From NCBI GenBank assembly GCA_902792635.1, contig CADBAG010000013.1:1-56309 (forward strand): a stretch of 56,309 nucleotides of DNA. Direction: 5' to 3'. The position numbers were made by a program, and so were the translations under genes. This document shows, in pieces, positions 1 through 9,365 of the stretch. Positions within the stretch are counted from its first letter, which is position 1. Every line of letters begins with the position of its first letter. Origin of the DNA: an uncultured Prevotellaceae bacterium (lineage in GTDB: Bacteria; Bacteroidota; Bacteroidia; Bacteroidales; Bacteroidaceae). The notes under the pieces are model-generated. The model was not told where the DNA came from. It did not search any database and saw nothing but the letters and a program-made list of their open reading frames with translations.

Positions 1-82
1 ACTGACAAATCTTTAGCAAAGGTTTTGAAGTTACCGCATTAATTTGTTCTATTGACTGCTTTGGAAATAGCTTACATCCCTA

Positions 83-357
83 CTCGGAGAGGCACAATCC
101 TTCATAACCCCAGACTAAGGGAGCGTAGCGACCGCAGTCTGGGGATTTAGGCCGAGTATGGATAACCTGAAAACCAGCCTCGGAGAGGCTGAATGCGCCT
201 TGGCGCGCAATGTCTATCAAAGACATTACGCACTATCGTGCAGTCTGCCTCTCCGAGGCAGGAGGTCAGTCAACCAAGCTTCAGCATGAACCACCCCAGT
301 CTGCGTCGCTGCGCTCCTTAGACTGGGGTTATGTAAAATTCAGCCTCTCCGAGGCTG
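83..357. repeat. Composite palindromic element, copy A (275 bp)
   Basis: This gene-free stretch is an imperfect large palindrome. From left to right it has an outer box (83-95), a CCCCAGACT...AGTCTGGGG hairpin (108-144) with GCGTAGC at its exact centre (123-129), an inner box CAGCCTCGGAGAGGCTG (175-191), a variable centre (192-245) holding a small AATGTCT/AGACATT hairpin, then the inverted arm: TGCCTCTCCGAGGCA (246-260), a second CCCCAGTCT...AGACTGGGG hairpin (294-328) with GCTGCGC at its apex (308-314) and CAGCCTCTCCGAGGCTG (341-357). It lies just past the 3' end of the antiporter gene. Copies at 44535, 49673, 53421 and 55801 share the layout. No convincing reading frame crosses it. I infer a non-autonomous mobile or REP-like element. 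Confidence 0.85.
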
Positions 358-417
358 TCTGCTGTGATCGATCCGAAAACTAAATGAACCATATTTAGAT
401 GAATGTTGAATTGTGCA

Positions 418-1851
418 TTAATGTTTTATCGTTCTATAAATCTTAAATCCCGTGGCTGCTATGACGATACTCGTCAATGGCGCCAGGATATTGAAGAAGC
501 AGTAGGGAAGGTAAGTGAGGGTCGGAACATTGAGCACCGTCGACTGCGTCATACCGCACGTGCTCCAAGGTATGAGCACAGAGGTGACGGTGCTTGAGTC
601 CTCAATGCTTCGGCTCAGCAGTCGGCTCTCATAGCCTTCTTCTTCATAGATCTCCCCGAACATACTGGCATTGAGCATGATAGAGAGGAACTGATCGGCG
701 GCAGTAGCATTGAAGAAGATACCGGAGAAGACCGTGGAAGCAACGAGGCCCACGCGCGTCTTCGTCAGAGGGACAATCAGTTCGACGATGTTTGCCAACA
801 TACCACTGGCTTTGAGCACACCTCCGAAACAGATGGCGCAGAGAATGATCCAAACAGAATTGAGCATTCCCGCCATGCCCCGCGTTGCAAGCAGTTCATT
901 GACCGGAACAAACCCACTGTCAACCGCTGTCTTTCCGAATCCGCTCTGCAAGGCACCTTTGAGCAAAGCCTCGGCAGAAACATCTTGCATGCCGCTGATC
1001 TCGACAAGGATATGCGGTTGGAAGATAACGGCAAAGATGATGGCGATAACGGAAGAGGCAAACAAGACGATGATTGCCGGCAGCTTCTTATAGATCATCC
1101 AGCCCGTGAAGAGGGGGACCAACAAAAGCCACAAACTCAAGTTGAACTTCGATGCCAAAGCACTTGTAAATGCAGTCGTGTCGATGTTTGCTGTTGCAGG
1201 AACGAAGAAGCCGGCGACAAGGAAGATGACGAGGGAGATGGTGAACGAGGGCACCGTGGTGATCGTCATATATTTAATATGTGAGAAGAGCGGCACATGA
1301 CAGAGGGAGGAGGCAAGCACAGTGGTGTCGGAGAGTGGCGACATCTTATCGCCAAAATAAGCGCCTGAGAGAATAGCTCCTGCCGTCCATCCGTCGCTGA
1401 AGCCTTCGGCTTTGCCAATACCCATGAGTGCCACACCAATCGTGGCGACTGTTGTCCACGAGCTGCCGGTCATCACCGAGACGATAGCGCTGATGGCGCA
1501 AGCCGAGACAAGGAAGACATGAGGACTGATGATCTGCATGCCGTAATAGATGAGCATCGGAACCACACCGCTCACCATCCAGGTACCCGAGAGCAGTCCG
1601 ATAAGCAGAAGGATACAGATCGGCGAGCCGATGCTTCCGATAGAATGGTTGATCTCTTCTTCCAACGTCTTCCAGGGCTGATGGAAATAGAGCATGGCGA
1701 CAAGTACAGCTATACCCGTAGAAGCAATGAGCACTAACTGACTTGGTCCCGACAAGGCGTCAATGCCATAGATACGGATGACGATGGCAAGGAACAGAAT
1801 AAGGAAGACGACGGGCGTCAGAGAAAGGATGTATTTAATTGATTTCTTCAC
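418..1851 (-). CDS. NhaC-family Na+/H+ antiporter
   Basis: This 477-residue polytopic inner-membrane protein resembles the NhaC antiporter family, which exchanges Na+ for H+. It has roughly a dozen hydrophobic segments, starting with one at residues 10-28. Polar stretches such as MTGSSWTTVATIG (about residues 127-139) and GAYFGDKMSPLSDTT (about 163-177) are typical of the family core. The start is a GTG at 1851, because an in-frame TAA lies three codons upstream. It is followed by repeat element A and preceded, 59 bp away, by a TauE-type permease on the same strand, so the two may be cotranscribed. NhaC-family members can also exchange organic acids, so the substrate is inferred. Confidence 0.85.
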   Translation of the reverse strand: MKKSIKYILSLTPVVFLILFLAIVIRIYGIDALSGPSQLVLIASTGIAVLVAMLYFHQPWKTLEEEINHSIGSIGSPICILLLIGLLSGTWMVSGVVPMLIYYGMQIISPHVFLVSACAISAIVSVMTGSSWTTVATIGVALMGIGKAEGFSDGWTAGAILSGAYFGDKMSPLSDTTVLASSLCHVPLFSHIKYMTITTVPSFTISLVIFLVAGFFVPATANIDTTAFTSALASKFNLSLWLLLVPLFTGWMIYKKLPAIIVLFASSVIAIIFAVIFQPHILVEISGMQDVSAEALLKGALQSGFGKTAVDSGFVPVNELLATRGMAGMLNSVWIILCAICFGGVLKASGMLANIVELIVPLTKTRVGLVASTVFSGIFFNATAADQFLSIMLNASMFGEIYEEEGYESRLLSRSIEDSSTVTSVLIPWSTCGMTQSTVLNVPTLTYLPYCFFNILAPLTSIVIAATGFKIYRTIKH

Positions 1852-1870
1852 AACAACTTATTTTTCATTA

Positions 1871-1910
1871 TTTCATTTTTTCATTCTTTCATTTTTTCAT
1901 TCTTTCAATC
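1871..1910. repeat. A/T-rich direct repeat, 16-bp unit
   Basis: TTTCATTTTTTCATTC occurs twice back to back (1871-1886, 1887-1902), followed by a partial third unit. It fills the gap between two minus-strand genes. On the other strand it reads GAATGAAAAAATGAAA, the same motif as at 17622-17718 and 20634-20692. Confidence 0.8.
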
Positions 1911-2636
1911 TTAAGCGGTCAATAATATAATGATTCCACTAATTCCGATATATGCATATACGACATATTTGAAAGTTTGCTGAGGAAGATGACGGAAGAC
2001 ATAGCCGCCTATGGCCATGCCGATGACCACTCCGCCGATGCCATAGAGATAACTGCGGCATACAGGCAGCGTGAGGAAGCCATTGTAGGCTCGCACACAG
2101 AGCATCATGACGTTTCCCAAGAAAAAGTAGGTCTGAGCCAAGGCCATGTATTCGTTCTTGTCTTTCGTCGTCTGAATGAAATAGAGCACGGCCGGAGGGC
2201 CTTGCATACCGAAGAAACCTCCCATGAGTCCACTGATAGCACCTGCTCCAATCTGCGTAGGGAGTTTGGTGCCTAACTTGATTCGGTTGCTCAGCAAGCA
2301 AAAATAAGCACTCGTAAGGATGAGCACCACACCGAGAACACGACGCAAGATCACGTCGTCCATCCGCTTCAAGCAGAAGATGGCAACCGTGGATACAGCA
2401 ATGAACGTCAGGAGAATGGGGATGAGATGGTGCCAGTTGAGATAGCGGCGCATGCGATAGCTCACCACTGCGGATGTCGTCATGGCGAGCATTCCGGAGA
2501 GTGTCGTTGCCTCACCGTAGGACGGCAAGAGATAGGGGAGCACCGTCATGATAAAGATGCCAAAACCAAAGCCTGTCGTCCGTTGGATGAAACTGGCAAG
2601 GATTGTCAGCAAGAAGATGCTTATAAAGTGGATCAT
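1911..2636 (-). CDS. TauE/SafE (TSUP) family permease
   Basis: This is a membrane protein of about 241 residues with around eight hydrophobic segments in two similar halves, as in the TSUP/TauE-SafE family of anion (sulfite, sulfonate, related small anion) transporters. The N-terminal half carries QRTTGFGFGIF, and the second half GLMGGFFGMQGPPAVLYF, the paired glycine-rich signature of the family. The reading frame extends upstream to 2675, but a good -7 promoter box covers 2673-2680, so the ATG at 2636 (beginning MIHFISIFLL) is the likely start. It lies upstream of the antiporter on the same strand. The substrate cannot be told from sequence. Confidence 0.82.
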   Translation of the reverse strand: MIHFISIFLLTILASFIQRTTGFGFGIFIMTVLPYLLPSYGEATTLSGMLAMTTSAVVSYRMRRYLNWHHLIPILLTFIAVSTVAIFCLKRMDDVILRRVLGVVLILTSAYFCLLSNRIKLGTKLPTQIGAGAISGLMGGFFGMQGPPAVLYFIQTTKDKNEYMALAQTYFFLGNVMMLCVRAYNGFLTLPVCRSYLYGIGGVVIGMAIGGYVFRHLPQQTFKYVVYAYIGISGIIILLTA

Positions 2637-2672
2637 GAGCCTCTTATTATATACGTCTTTTATTATACTATG

Positions 2673-2680
2673 CAAAATTA
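2673..2680 (-). promoter_or_regulatory. -7 promoter box for the TauE-type gene
   Basis: On the minus strand this reads TAATTTTG, matching the Bacteroidetes TAnnTTTG -7 element. A clear -33 TTTG is not seen. It rules out the longer upstream start of the permease gene. Confidence 0.5.
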
Positions 2681-2837
2681 AGGATAAAATGCATGTTTAG
2701 GAAAAATTTCGCCAACTATTCGTTGTTATCTCATGAAAAATGAGTAATTTTACACTTTGAAATAGGCATGCAAGTCGAAATCTTGCGTTTAAATGCCCTT
2801 AGATCGAAAATTAACACAAATAAAGAATTAAAGAATA

Positions 2838-5474
2838 ATGGATGAGAATCTGACCATTGATCAGGACCGGATCATGAAGATTAACATCGAGGAAGAGATG
2901 AAAACCTCTTACATCGATTACTCGATGTCGGTTATCGTGGCCCGTGCCCTTCCTGACGTCAGGGATGGCTTCAAGCCGGTGCATCGTCGTATCCTTTACG
3001 GTATGTTGGGCTTGGGCAACACGAGTGACAAACCTTATAAGAAATGTGCACGTGTCGTAGGTGAGGTGCTTGGTAAGTATCACCCTCACGGCGACAGTTC
3101 CGTCTACGGTGCCCTTGTCCGTATGGGCCAGGAGTGGAACATGCGATACAAGCTCGTGGATGGACAAGGTAACTTCGGTAGTGTAGACGGTGACTCTCCG
3201 GCTGCCATGCGTTATACAGAGTGCCGCCTCTCGAAGATGGGTGAGCATATCATGGACGATATCGACAAGGATACAGTCGATATGGTCAACAACTTCGATG
3301 ACACCTTGAAGGAGCCTACAGTGATGCCTACGAAGATTCCGAACCTGCTCGTCAATGGTGGCAACGGTATCGCCGTGGGTATGGCTACGAACATTCCTAC
3401 CCACAACCTCGGTGAGGTCATCGATGGCTGCTGCGCTTATATCGACAATCCGGACATTGATGTCGATGGTCTGATGCAATACATTCCTGCTCCCGACTTC
3501 CCCACAGGCGCTTATATCTATGGCTTGCAGGGTGTGAAGGAGGCTTACCGCACAGGTCGTGGCCGCGTGGTCATCCGCGCTAAGGCTGAGATCGAGAGCG
3601 ATGAGAACCACGACCGCATCGTGGTGACTGAGATTCCTTATGGTGTCAACAAGCAGCAGCTTATCGAGTATATCGCCGACCTCGTGAAGGAAGGCAAGCT
3701 TGAGGGTATCAGCAATGTCAACGATGAGACCGGCCGACAGGGCATGCGTATCGTTGTCGACGTGAAGAAAGATGCCAACGCCAAGGTCATCCTCAACAAG
3801 CTCTTTAAGATGACGGCGCTGCAGAGCAGTTTCTCTGTCAACTGTATTGCACTGGTGCCTAACAAGCACGACCACTCACAGCTTCGCCCGAAGCTCCTCT
3901 CTCTGAAGGAGTGCATCGCTTACTTCATTGAGCACCGTCATGAGGTGACCATCCGCCGCACGAAGTTCGATCTGAACAAGGCTAAGGAGCGCGCTCATAT
4001 CCTCGAAGGACTGATCATCGCCAGCGATAATATTGATGAGGTGGTTCATATCATCCGTGGCTCTGAGAGCCCGTCGGATGCACAGCGCAACTTGGAAAAG
4101 CGCTTCAATCTGGATGAGCTTCAGTCGAAGGCTATCGTGGACATGCGTCTGTCGCAGCTCACGAAGCTGCGTCTCGACGATCTCCACGCTGAATACGACG
4201 AGTTGGAGAAGCGAATCACTTACCTCCAGCAGATTCTCGATGATCCTGAGCTTTGCAAGAAAGTGATGAAAGACGACCTCATTGAGGTGAAGCAGAAATA
4301 TGGTGACGAGCGCCGTACGCAGATCATCCCCGACGAGCATGAGTTCAATGCCGAGGACTTCTATCCGAATGATCCTGTAGTGATCACTGTCAGCCATTTA
4401 GGCTATATCAAGCGCACGCCGCTGAAGGAGTTCCGTGAGCAGGCCCGCGGTGGTGTTGGCTCCAAAGGCGCACATACACGCGAGAAAGACTTCACCGAGT
4501 TTATCTATCCGGCAACGATGCACCAGACGATGCTCATCTTCACACGTCTCGGACGCTGCTACTGGCTCCATTGCTATGACATCCCTGAGGGCGACAAGAC
4601 ATCGAAGGGCCGTGCTATCCAGAACCTGCTCAACCTTGAGACGGGCGATACTGTGAATGCATTCCTGCGTCTGCGCAGCGGCGGCCTCGGTGATGAGGAG
4701 TTCACAAACTCTCACTATGTCGTCTTTGCTACGAAGAACGGTATCGTGAAGAAGACCTGTCTGAAGGAATACTCCCGTCCACGCGCCAATGGTGTGAAAG
4801 CACTTATCATTCAGGACGGCGACGAGGTCGTAGATGTTCGCCTGACCAATGGCAAGAACGAACTTATACTCGCTGACCGCAACGGTCGTGCCGTTCGCTT
4901 CGATGAGGATCAGATCCGTCCTTCAGGCCGTGCATCCATGGGTGTGCATGGTATGGTGCTCGATGGCGGTGATGATGCTGTTGTTGGCATGATTGTTGTT
5001 AATGATCCCCAGAAGGAGACTGCCATGGTCGTATCTGAAAACGGATACGGTAAGCGCTCCGAGATTGAGGAATACCGCAAGACAAGCCGTGCCAAGAAAG
5101 GCGTCAAGACGATCGCTATCACGGAGAAGACAGGCAAGCTTGTGGCTATCAAGAATGTCACTGATGAGAATGACCTCATGATCATCAACAAGAGTGGCAT
5201 CGTCATCCGCATGGCTGTGGCCGACGTCCGCGTCATGGGTCGCGCTACTCAGGGCGTGCGCCTCATCAACCTCGCCAAGAAGAACGATACCATCGCCAGC
5301 GTCTGTAAGGTGATGAGCTCGGAACTTGAGGCTACCGTTGAAGAAGAAAGCCGTCAGAAGTGGAACGAGACCAATGAGAAGATTTCTCAGGACATCAACT
5401 CTTCAGAGACACCGGCACAGGAGCAAACGGATGAGATTCCTACTGAGACGGATGACTCTAATGGAGAAAATTAA
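2838..5474 (+). CDS. gyrA: DNA gyrase subunit A
   Basis: GyrA is the breakage-rejoining subunit of DNA gyrase, which introduces negative supercoils with GyrB and ATP. The 878-residue protein has the conserved N-terminal region [20 protein letters not shown], the winged-helix region [17 protein letters not shown] (82-98) and the catalytic tyrosine Y126 in RYTECRL. The C-terminal half is a beta-pinwheel with a GyrA-box-like QARGGVG. The last 50 or so residues are acidic, as in many gyrases. The position matching E. coli Asp87 is Gly91. The start ATG at 2838 is the first in frame that gives the usual N-terminus. GyrA rather than ParC is indicated by the GyrA-box. Confidence 0.96.
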   Translation: MDENLTIDQDRIMKINIEEEMKTSYIDYSMSVIVARALPDVRDGFKPVHRRILYGMLGLGNTSDKPYKKCARVVGEVLGKYHPHGDSSVYGALVRMGQEWNMRYKLVDGQGNFGSVDGDSPAAMRYTECRLSKMGEHIMDDIDKDTVDMVNNFDDTLKEPTVMPTKIPNLLVNGGNGIAVGMATNIPTHNLGEVIDGCCAYIDNPDIDVDGLMQYIPAPDFPTGAYIYGLQGVKEAYRTGRGRVVIRAKAEIESDENHDRIVVTEIPYGVNKQQLIEYIADLVKEGKLEGISNVNDETGRQGMRIVVDVKKDANAKVILNKLFKMTALQSSFSVNCIALVPNKHDHSQLRPKLLSLKECIAYFIEHRHEVTIRRTKFDLNKAKERAHILEGLIIASDNIDEVVHIIRGSESPSDAQRNLEKRFNLDELQSKAIVDMRLSQLTKLRLDDLHAEYDELEKRITYLQQILDDPELCKKVMKDDLIEVKQKYGDERRTQIIPDEHEFNAEDFYPNDPVVITVSHLGYIKRTPLKEFREQARGGVGSKGAHTREKDFTEFIYPATMHQTMLIFTRLGRCYWLHCYDIPEGDKTSKGRAIQNLLNLETGDTVNAFLRLRSGGLGDEEFTNSHYVVFATKNGIVKKTCLKEYSRPRANGVKALIIQDGDEVVDVRLTNGKNELILADRNGRAVRFDEDQIRPSGRASMGVHGMVLDGGDDAVVGMIVVNDPQKETAMVVSENGYGKRSEIEEYRKTSRAKKGVKTIAITEKTGKLVAIKNVTDENDLMIINKSGIVIRMAVADVRVMGRATQGVRLINLAKKNDTIASVCKVMSSELEATVEEESRQKWNETNEKISQDINSSETPAQEQTDEIPTETDDSNGEN

Positions 5475-5511
5475 TAATCACATCTTTTAATTATAGCTTT
5501 AATAACAGCTT

Positions 5512-6747
5512 ATGAAAAAACTAATGATTGCAGCTCTGATGATGCTTGGCACATCAGCTGCTTTTGCTGGAGACAGTGAGCCACTGAAGGCCGTGCTTGC
5601 AGCTAAGGACTTCACGCAGGCTTCACAGCTCTTGAAGCAGAACCTCAATCAAATGGCTAACGCACAGGAGAAGGCAAAGGCTTACAACCACGTGACGAGC
5701 CTTGCACTGAAGACTTTCGATGCTCAGAACGCCATCGAGGCTCAGAACATCCAGGCTAAGATGCTCAAGCAGAAGACAACTCCGTACGACACGCTCGCTT
5801 TCTATCAGGCTGCCTACGATGCAACGGTGAATGCTGTGGAGTGCGCTAAGTACGATGCTCAGCCTAACGAGAAGGGAAAGGTGAAGCCTAAGTACACCGA
5901 TGCGCTCGCTACTACAGCCGGCAACGCTCGCCTGCAGCTTGTGACCGCCGGTAACTACTATGCACAGCGCAACGATCAGAATAACATTCTGAAGTATTGG
6001 GGCACATTCCTCGACACAGATGACAATCCTTTGTTCGCCAAGAATCACGATAGCGAGAAGCAGTATCTCGGTCAGGTAGCTTACTACACAGCTCTCTACG
6101 CTAATCAGGCTAAGCAGTACGACCGCGCAGAGAAGTATGCTGACATCGCTATGAAGGACACAGCTATGCGTAAGCAGGCTGAGACCTTCAAATATGCTAT
6201 GGCTCAGATGAACCTCAAGACACATGCTGACTCTCTGGCTTTCGCCAACAAGATGAAGGTTGCTTACGACGCTGAACCCAACAATGAGACAGTCTTCGGT
6301 CTGCTCTGCAATATGTACAGTGGTCTGGGCATGGACACAGAGTTGAATGCTGTGCTCGATAAGGCTATTGCAACCAATCCTAACAACTTCACAGCTTGGG
6401 CTATGAAGGGTCAGAACCTTGTTGGAAAAGAGTCGAAGTCGCAGAACCCCAACTATGATGAGAGCATCAACTGCTTCAAGAAAGCGCTCGCCATCAAATC
6501 AGACAACTCTGTTGTTCTGACTTATCTCGGCTTTGCGCTCAACGCCAAGGCTTCTGCCATCAACGGTAACCCCGCTTCAAAGAAGGATCTGTATACAGAG
6601 TCCATGGGCTATTTAGAGAAGGCAAGAGACGTTGATCCTAACCGTCAGCAGAGCAATTGGGCTTATCCTCTCTATCAGTGCTACTACACACTCTATGGTG
6701 CCAACGATTCTCGCACCAAGGAGCTTGAGGGCATGCTGAAGAAGTAA
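5512..6747 (+). CDS. Secreted tetratricopeptide-repeat protein
   Basis: This 411-residue protein begins with a signal peptide (MKKLMIAALMMLGTSAAFA, cleavage probably after residue 19), so it is exported to the periplasm or beyond. The rest is almost entirely helical with TPR-like repeats: helices rich in Ala, Lys and Tyr, and clear TPR segments in the C-terminal half, for instance around ATNPNNFTAWAMKGQN and LAIKSDNSVVLTYLGFAL. TPR arrays bind other proteins, so a scaffold or assembly role is plausible but not shown. It lies 37 bp after gyrA on the same strand and is closed by a strong terminator. Homologues are common in Bacteroidales as uncharacterised proteins. Confidence 0.8.
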   Translation: MKKLMIAALMMLGTSAAFAGDSEPLKAVLAAKDFTQASQLLKQNLNQMANAQEKAKAYNHVTSLALKTFDAQNAIEAQNIQAKMLKQKTTPYDTLAFYQAAYDATVNAVECAKYDAQPNEKGKVKPKYTDALATTAGNARLQLVTAGNYYAQRNDQNNILKYWGTFLDTDDNPLFAKNHDSEKQYLGQVAYYTALYANQAKQYDRAEKYADIAMKDTAMRKQAETFKYAMAQMNLKTHADSLAFANKMKVAYDAEPNNETVFGLLCNMYSGLGMDTELNAVLDKAIATNPNNFTAWAMKGQNLVGKESKSQNPNYDESINCFKKALAIKSDNSVVLTYLGFALNAKASAINGNPASKKDLYTESMGYLEKARDVDPNRQQSNWAYPLYQCYYTLYGANDSRTKELEGMLKK

Positions 6748-6773
6748 ACTACTTCTATAAACACAATATTAAA

Positions 6774-6796
6774 GGCGCACCGAGTTTCGGTGCGCC
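6774..6796. terminator. Bidirectional terminator between the TPR gene and the TonB receptor gene
   Basis: GGCGCACCGA (6774-6783) pairs perfectly with TCGGTGCGCC (6787-6796) around a 3-nt loop. It is flanked by AAA on the left and TTTTTA on the right, so it can stop transcription from both convergent genes. Confidence 0.9.
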
Positions 6797-6809
6797 TTTT
6801 TATATGTCT

Positions 6810-9212
6810 TTAGAACTCGAACCTCACTTTTGCGTTGATCTGCCTTCTTGTTAAATAGTTGGGCACGGCATACATCTGGTTGGTGACATCCGTAATCCAA
6901 TAGTAAGAGTTAACGTTGCTGATATCAAAGAGATTGAGACAGTCAACACCGAGCCAAATGTTCTTGAAGATGCTCTTGCTGTGATGATCTTCATTGTTCA
7001 GCAGGCGATAGGTCATACCGATGTCCGCACGGCGATAAGCAGGTGCTCTGAACTCATTACGCTCTAACTCACGGTGCGGAGCTGAGAAGGGAAGACCATC
7101 GGCATAGGTAAGCCGTAGCGTCATCAGCCAACGGTCGGTTCCTGGAAAATAATCGGTATAGAAAAGATGGAGGGCATAGCGCTGGTCGGTAGGCAACGGC
7201 ATCGAATGACCATTGAAGTTCATCTTGGTATTCATCAAAGAGAACGTCAGCCACGAATCAGTGCCGGGTACAAACTCACCATAGAGTTTCATGTCGAGAC
7301 CTGCAGCATGTCCGCTCGCCTTATTATCGCCATAATAAGTCACCTTCATGTTGTTGACAGAGTAGGGAATGAGGTTGCTCAACAACTTGTAATACAGTTC
7401 GGTTGTGAACTTGAACGGCCGATTATTGATTTTGAAGCGATATTCCATGCCTCCAATGAAATGGATAGAACGCTGACTCTTGATCTTGTTGTTGAGCAAG
7501 GCATAGGTCACGCCATTGATCGTCGTCGTATCACGGAGCTCTTTATAAAAGGGTGCCTGATAATACAAGCCGGTAGCGAAACGAAAACTCAGATTCTGAT
7601 TGAATGATGGAATGATGCTCAGGGATATACGCGGCGAAAGAATGGATTCGCGCGTGTAGTTCCAATGCGAGAAGCGAACACCATAGTTGAGCGTATAGAG
7701 CGTAGGATTATCTTGCTCCGTACTATCATTGTCGTTACTGCCTCCTGATTTGAACCTCCATGTATCTTGTACATACATCTCAAAACGGTTACTGTTCAGC
7801 GTATTGTTCGCCCTGAGACTATAAACCATATAAAGGTCCTTACCGGTGTGGGGTACGATGTAGCCTGCCGAGTCTCGCATCTCATACTCGCCCGATTGCT
7901 CCTCCACATGCTCCATCTTATAGGTCAAGGCTCCCTCAATGTCATGCTGCTTTGCCGTATGGCGCGCCATCAACTTGATGCTCTCAACATTTCCCTTGAG
8001 ATAATTGCGTGCATGCTGGAAATAGGTTCCCACGCCAAGGTTCTCAGACGTCTCCGTCTGATTGAGCCAATACTGTCCCTCTATGTCGTACCTCTCTTTT
8101 TCGTCCGTCTTGAAAGCTGATGCTATAAGTGAAACGGAAGTAGAGTCGCTATAGTGACGTGTAATATTCAATGATCCAAAGAAAGTACGGAACAGATCCT
8201 TTTCCTTACCATCGAAATATACTCTGAATGACTTCACATTCTCTAAGGTACCGAACTTAGTCTCACGGTCCTTAGGCGTAAAGTTGTAGTGGTTGTCCGA
8301 GATATCGCCAATGATGTCGAAACTCCAACGACTATTTGGCCGCCAATTGAGATAAGTCTGATAATCGAGGAAATTAGGATCATACTCACCATTGGTATCA
8401 AAGGTACCGAGGAGATAACGGTTCGTCTTATAGCGAATTCCGTTAGACCATGCAAACTTCTTATTGGAGAAACCGATGTAGGCTCCTGCACCCAACAAAG
8501 AAGCATCCACAGCAGCCTCAAAACGCTTGGGGCGACGATAGGTGATGTCGAGGGCTGACGACATCTTGTCGCCATAGCGAGCAGCATAACCGCCGGTGGA
8601 AAAGCCGATGTTACCTACCATATCGGGATTGATAATAGAGAGGCCCTCCTGTTGTCCACTACGCACAAGGAATGGGCGGAATACTTCCACATTATTGATA
8701 TAGACAGAGTTCTCATCAAAGGAACCGCCGCGTACATTGTATTGCGAGGAGAGTTCAGAATGGGTGCTGACACCAGCCTGACTCTGAAGCAATTCCTCAA
8801 CAGCATTGCCTGTCGTAGAAGGCATGTTCTTCAGGGGCTTTGTCTTCAGATCTTCCATCTGTCCCGACTGTATCTTCTGTCCCTCGACATTGACCTCATC
8901 AAGCGTGTTCGCACTCGCATACATCACTACTTGCAGGGTCTGAGTGCCATGCGGCTTAATAAGCACCCGTTTCTTCGTATGATAGCCTAACATAGAGTAT
9001 CGGATGACAACAGAATCGGCGGAATGCAGCGTCAGACGGTACTCACCTTTCAATGAGGTCACTGTTGCCTTGCCCTGAGACACACACGAAACAGAGGCAA
9101 ACTCAACGGGCTTGCCTTCTTCATCGATGACACGACCTTTCAACGTAAAGGTCTGAGCAAACAAACAAATCGGTGCAATGATTGCTATGATGAAAAAAAA
9201 GAGTCTCTTCAT
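6810..9212 (-). CDS. TonB-dependent outer-membrane receptor with CarboxypepD_reg-like domain
   Basis: This 800-residue protein should form a gated outer-membrane beta-barrel that imports a ligand using TonB energy. A signal peptide covers residues 1-19 (ending CLFAQ). A carboxypeptidase-regulatory-like beta-sandwich follows (about 22-105, starting FTLKGRVIDEEGKPVEFASV). The plug domain begins near residue 130 (TGNAVEELLQSQAGV, NVRGGSFDENSVYINNVE), then the barrel runs to the C-terminus, which ends in the outer-membrane-type signature AKVRFEF. No SusD partner gene is adjacent, so it is not part of a SusCD pair and the ligand is unknown. It may be monocistronic; it is convergent with the TPR gene. 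Confidence 0.9.
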   Translation of the reverse strand: MKRLFFFIIAIIAPICLFAQTFTLKGRVIDEEGKPVEFASVSCVSQGKATVTSLKGEYRLTLHSADSVVIRYSMLGYHTKKRVLIKPHGTQTLQVVMYASANTLDEVNVEGQKIQSGQMEDLKTKPLKNMPSTTGNAVEELLQSQAGVSTHSELSSQYNVRGGSFDENSVYINNVEVFRPFLVRSGQQEGLSIINPDMVGNIGFSTGGYAARYGDKMSSALDITYRRPKRFEAAVDASLLGAGAYIGFSNKKFAWSNGIRYKTNRYLLGTFDTNGEYDPNFLDYQTYLNWRPNSRWSFDIIGDISDNHYNFTPKDRETKFGTLENVKSFRVYFDGKEKDLFRTFFGSLNITRHYSDSTSVSLIASAFKTDEKERYDIEGQYWLNQTETSENLGVGTYFQHARNYLKGNVESIKLMARHTAKQHDIEGALTYKMEHVEEQSGEYEMRDSAGYIVPHTGKDLYMVYSLRANNTLNSNRFEMYVQDTWRFKSGGSNDNDSTEQDNPTLYTLNYGVRFSHWNYTRESILSPRISLSIIPSFNQNLSFRFATGLYYQAPFYKELRDTTTINGVTYALLNNKIKSQRSIHFIGGMEYRFKINNRPFKFTTELYYKLLSNLIPYSVNNMKVTYYGDNKASGHAAGLDMKLYGEFVPGTDSWLTFSLMNTKMNFNGHSMPLPTDQRYALHLFYTDYFPGTDRWLMTLRLTYADGLPFSAPHRELERNEFRAPAYRRADIGMTYRLLNNEDHHSKSIFKNIWLGVDCLNLFDISNVNSYYWITDVTNQMYAVPNYLTRRQINAKVRFEF

Positions 9213-9293
9213 GTAAGAAATAACGTTTTTTATCCGTTATTATTTTATAAGAATACGAGAAATTCCATAGTGCAGGGTGAAGGCTCTATCACA

Positions 9294-9328
9294 CGTAGGG
9301 GCGGCCCTTGTGGCCGTCCTAAGATGCT
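9294..9328. repeat. Single arm of the CGTAGGGGCGGCC palindromic repeat
   Basis: These 35 bp match 27155-27189 with one mismatch, including the TAAGATGCT that follows the arm. The opposite arm is missing here. It lies in the 153-bp gap between the divergent TonB receptor and glycerate kinase genes. Confidence 0.8.
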
Positions 9329-9365
9329 ATGGCAATAAAAGTTCAAATAATATTATGAAATCAGA

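Noticed and set aside
403-597. Short open frames inside the repeat and antiporter gene
   Set aside because: They overlap the coding strand of the antiporter or the palindromes, and have no family similarity, signal or ribosome-binding context.
2740-2760. gyrA promoter at TACACTTTG
   Set aside because: It has three rather than two bases between TA and TTTG and no -33 box at the right distance; could be real but is not supported.
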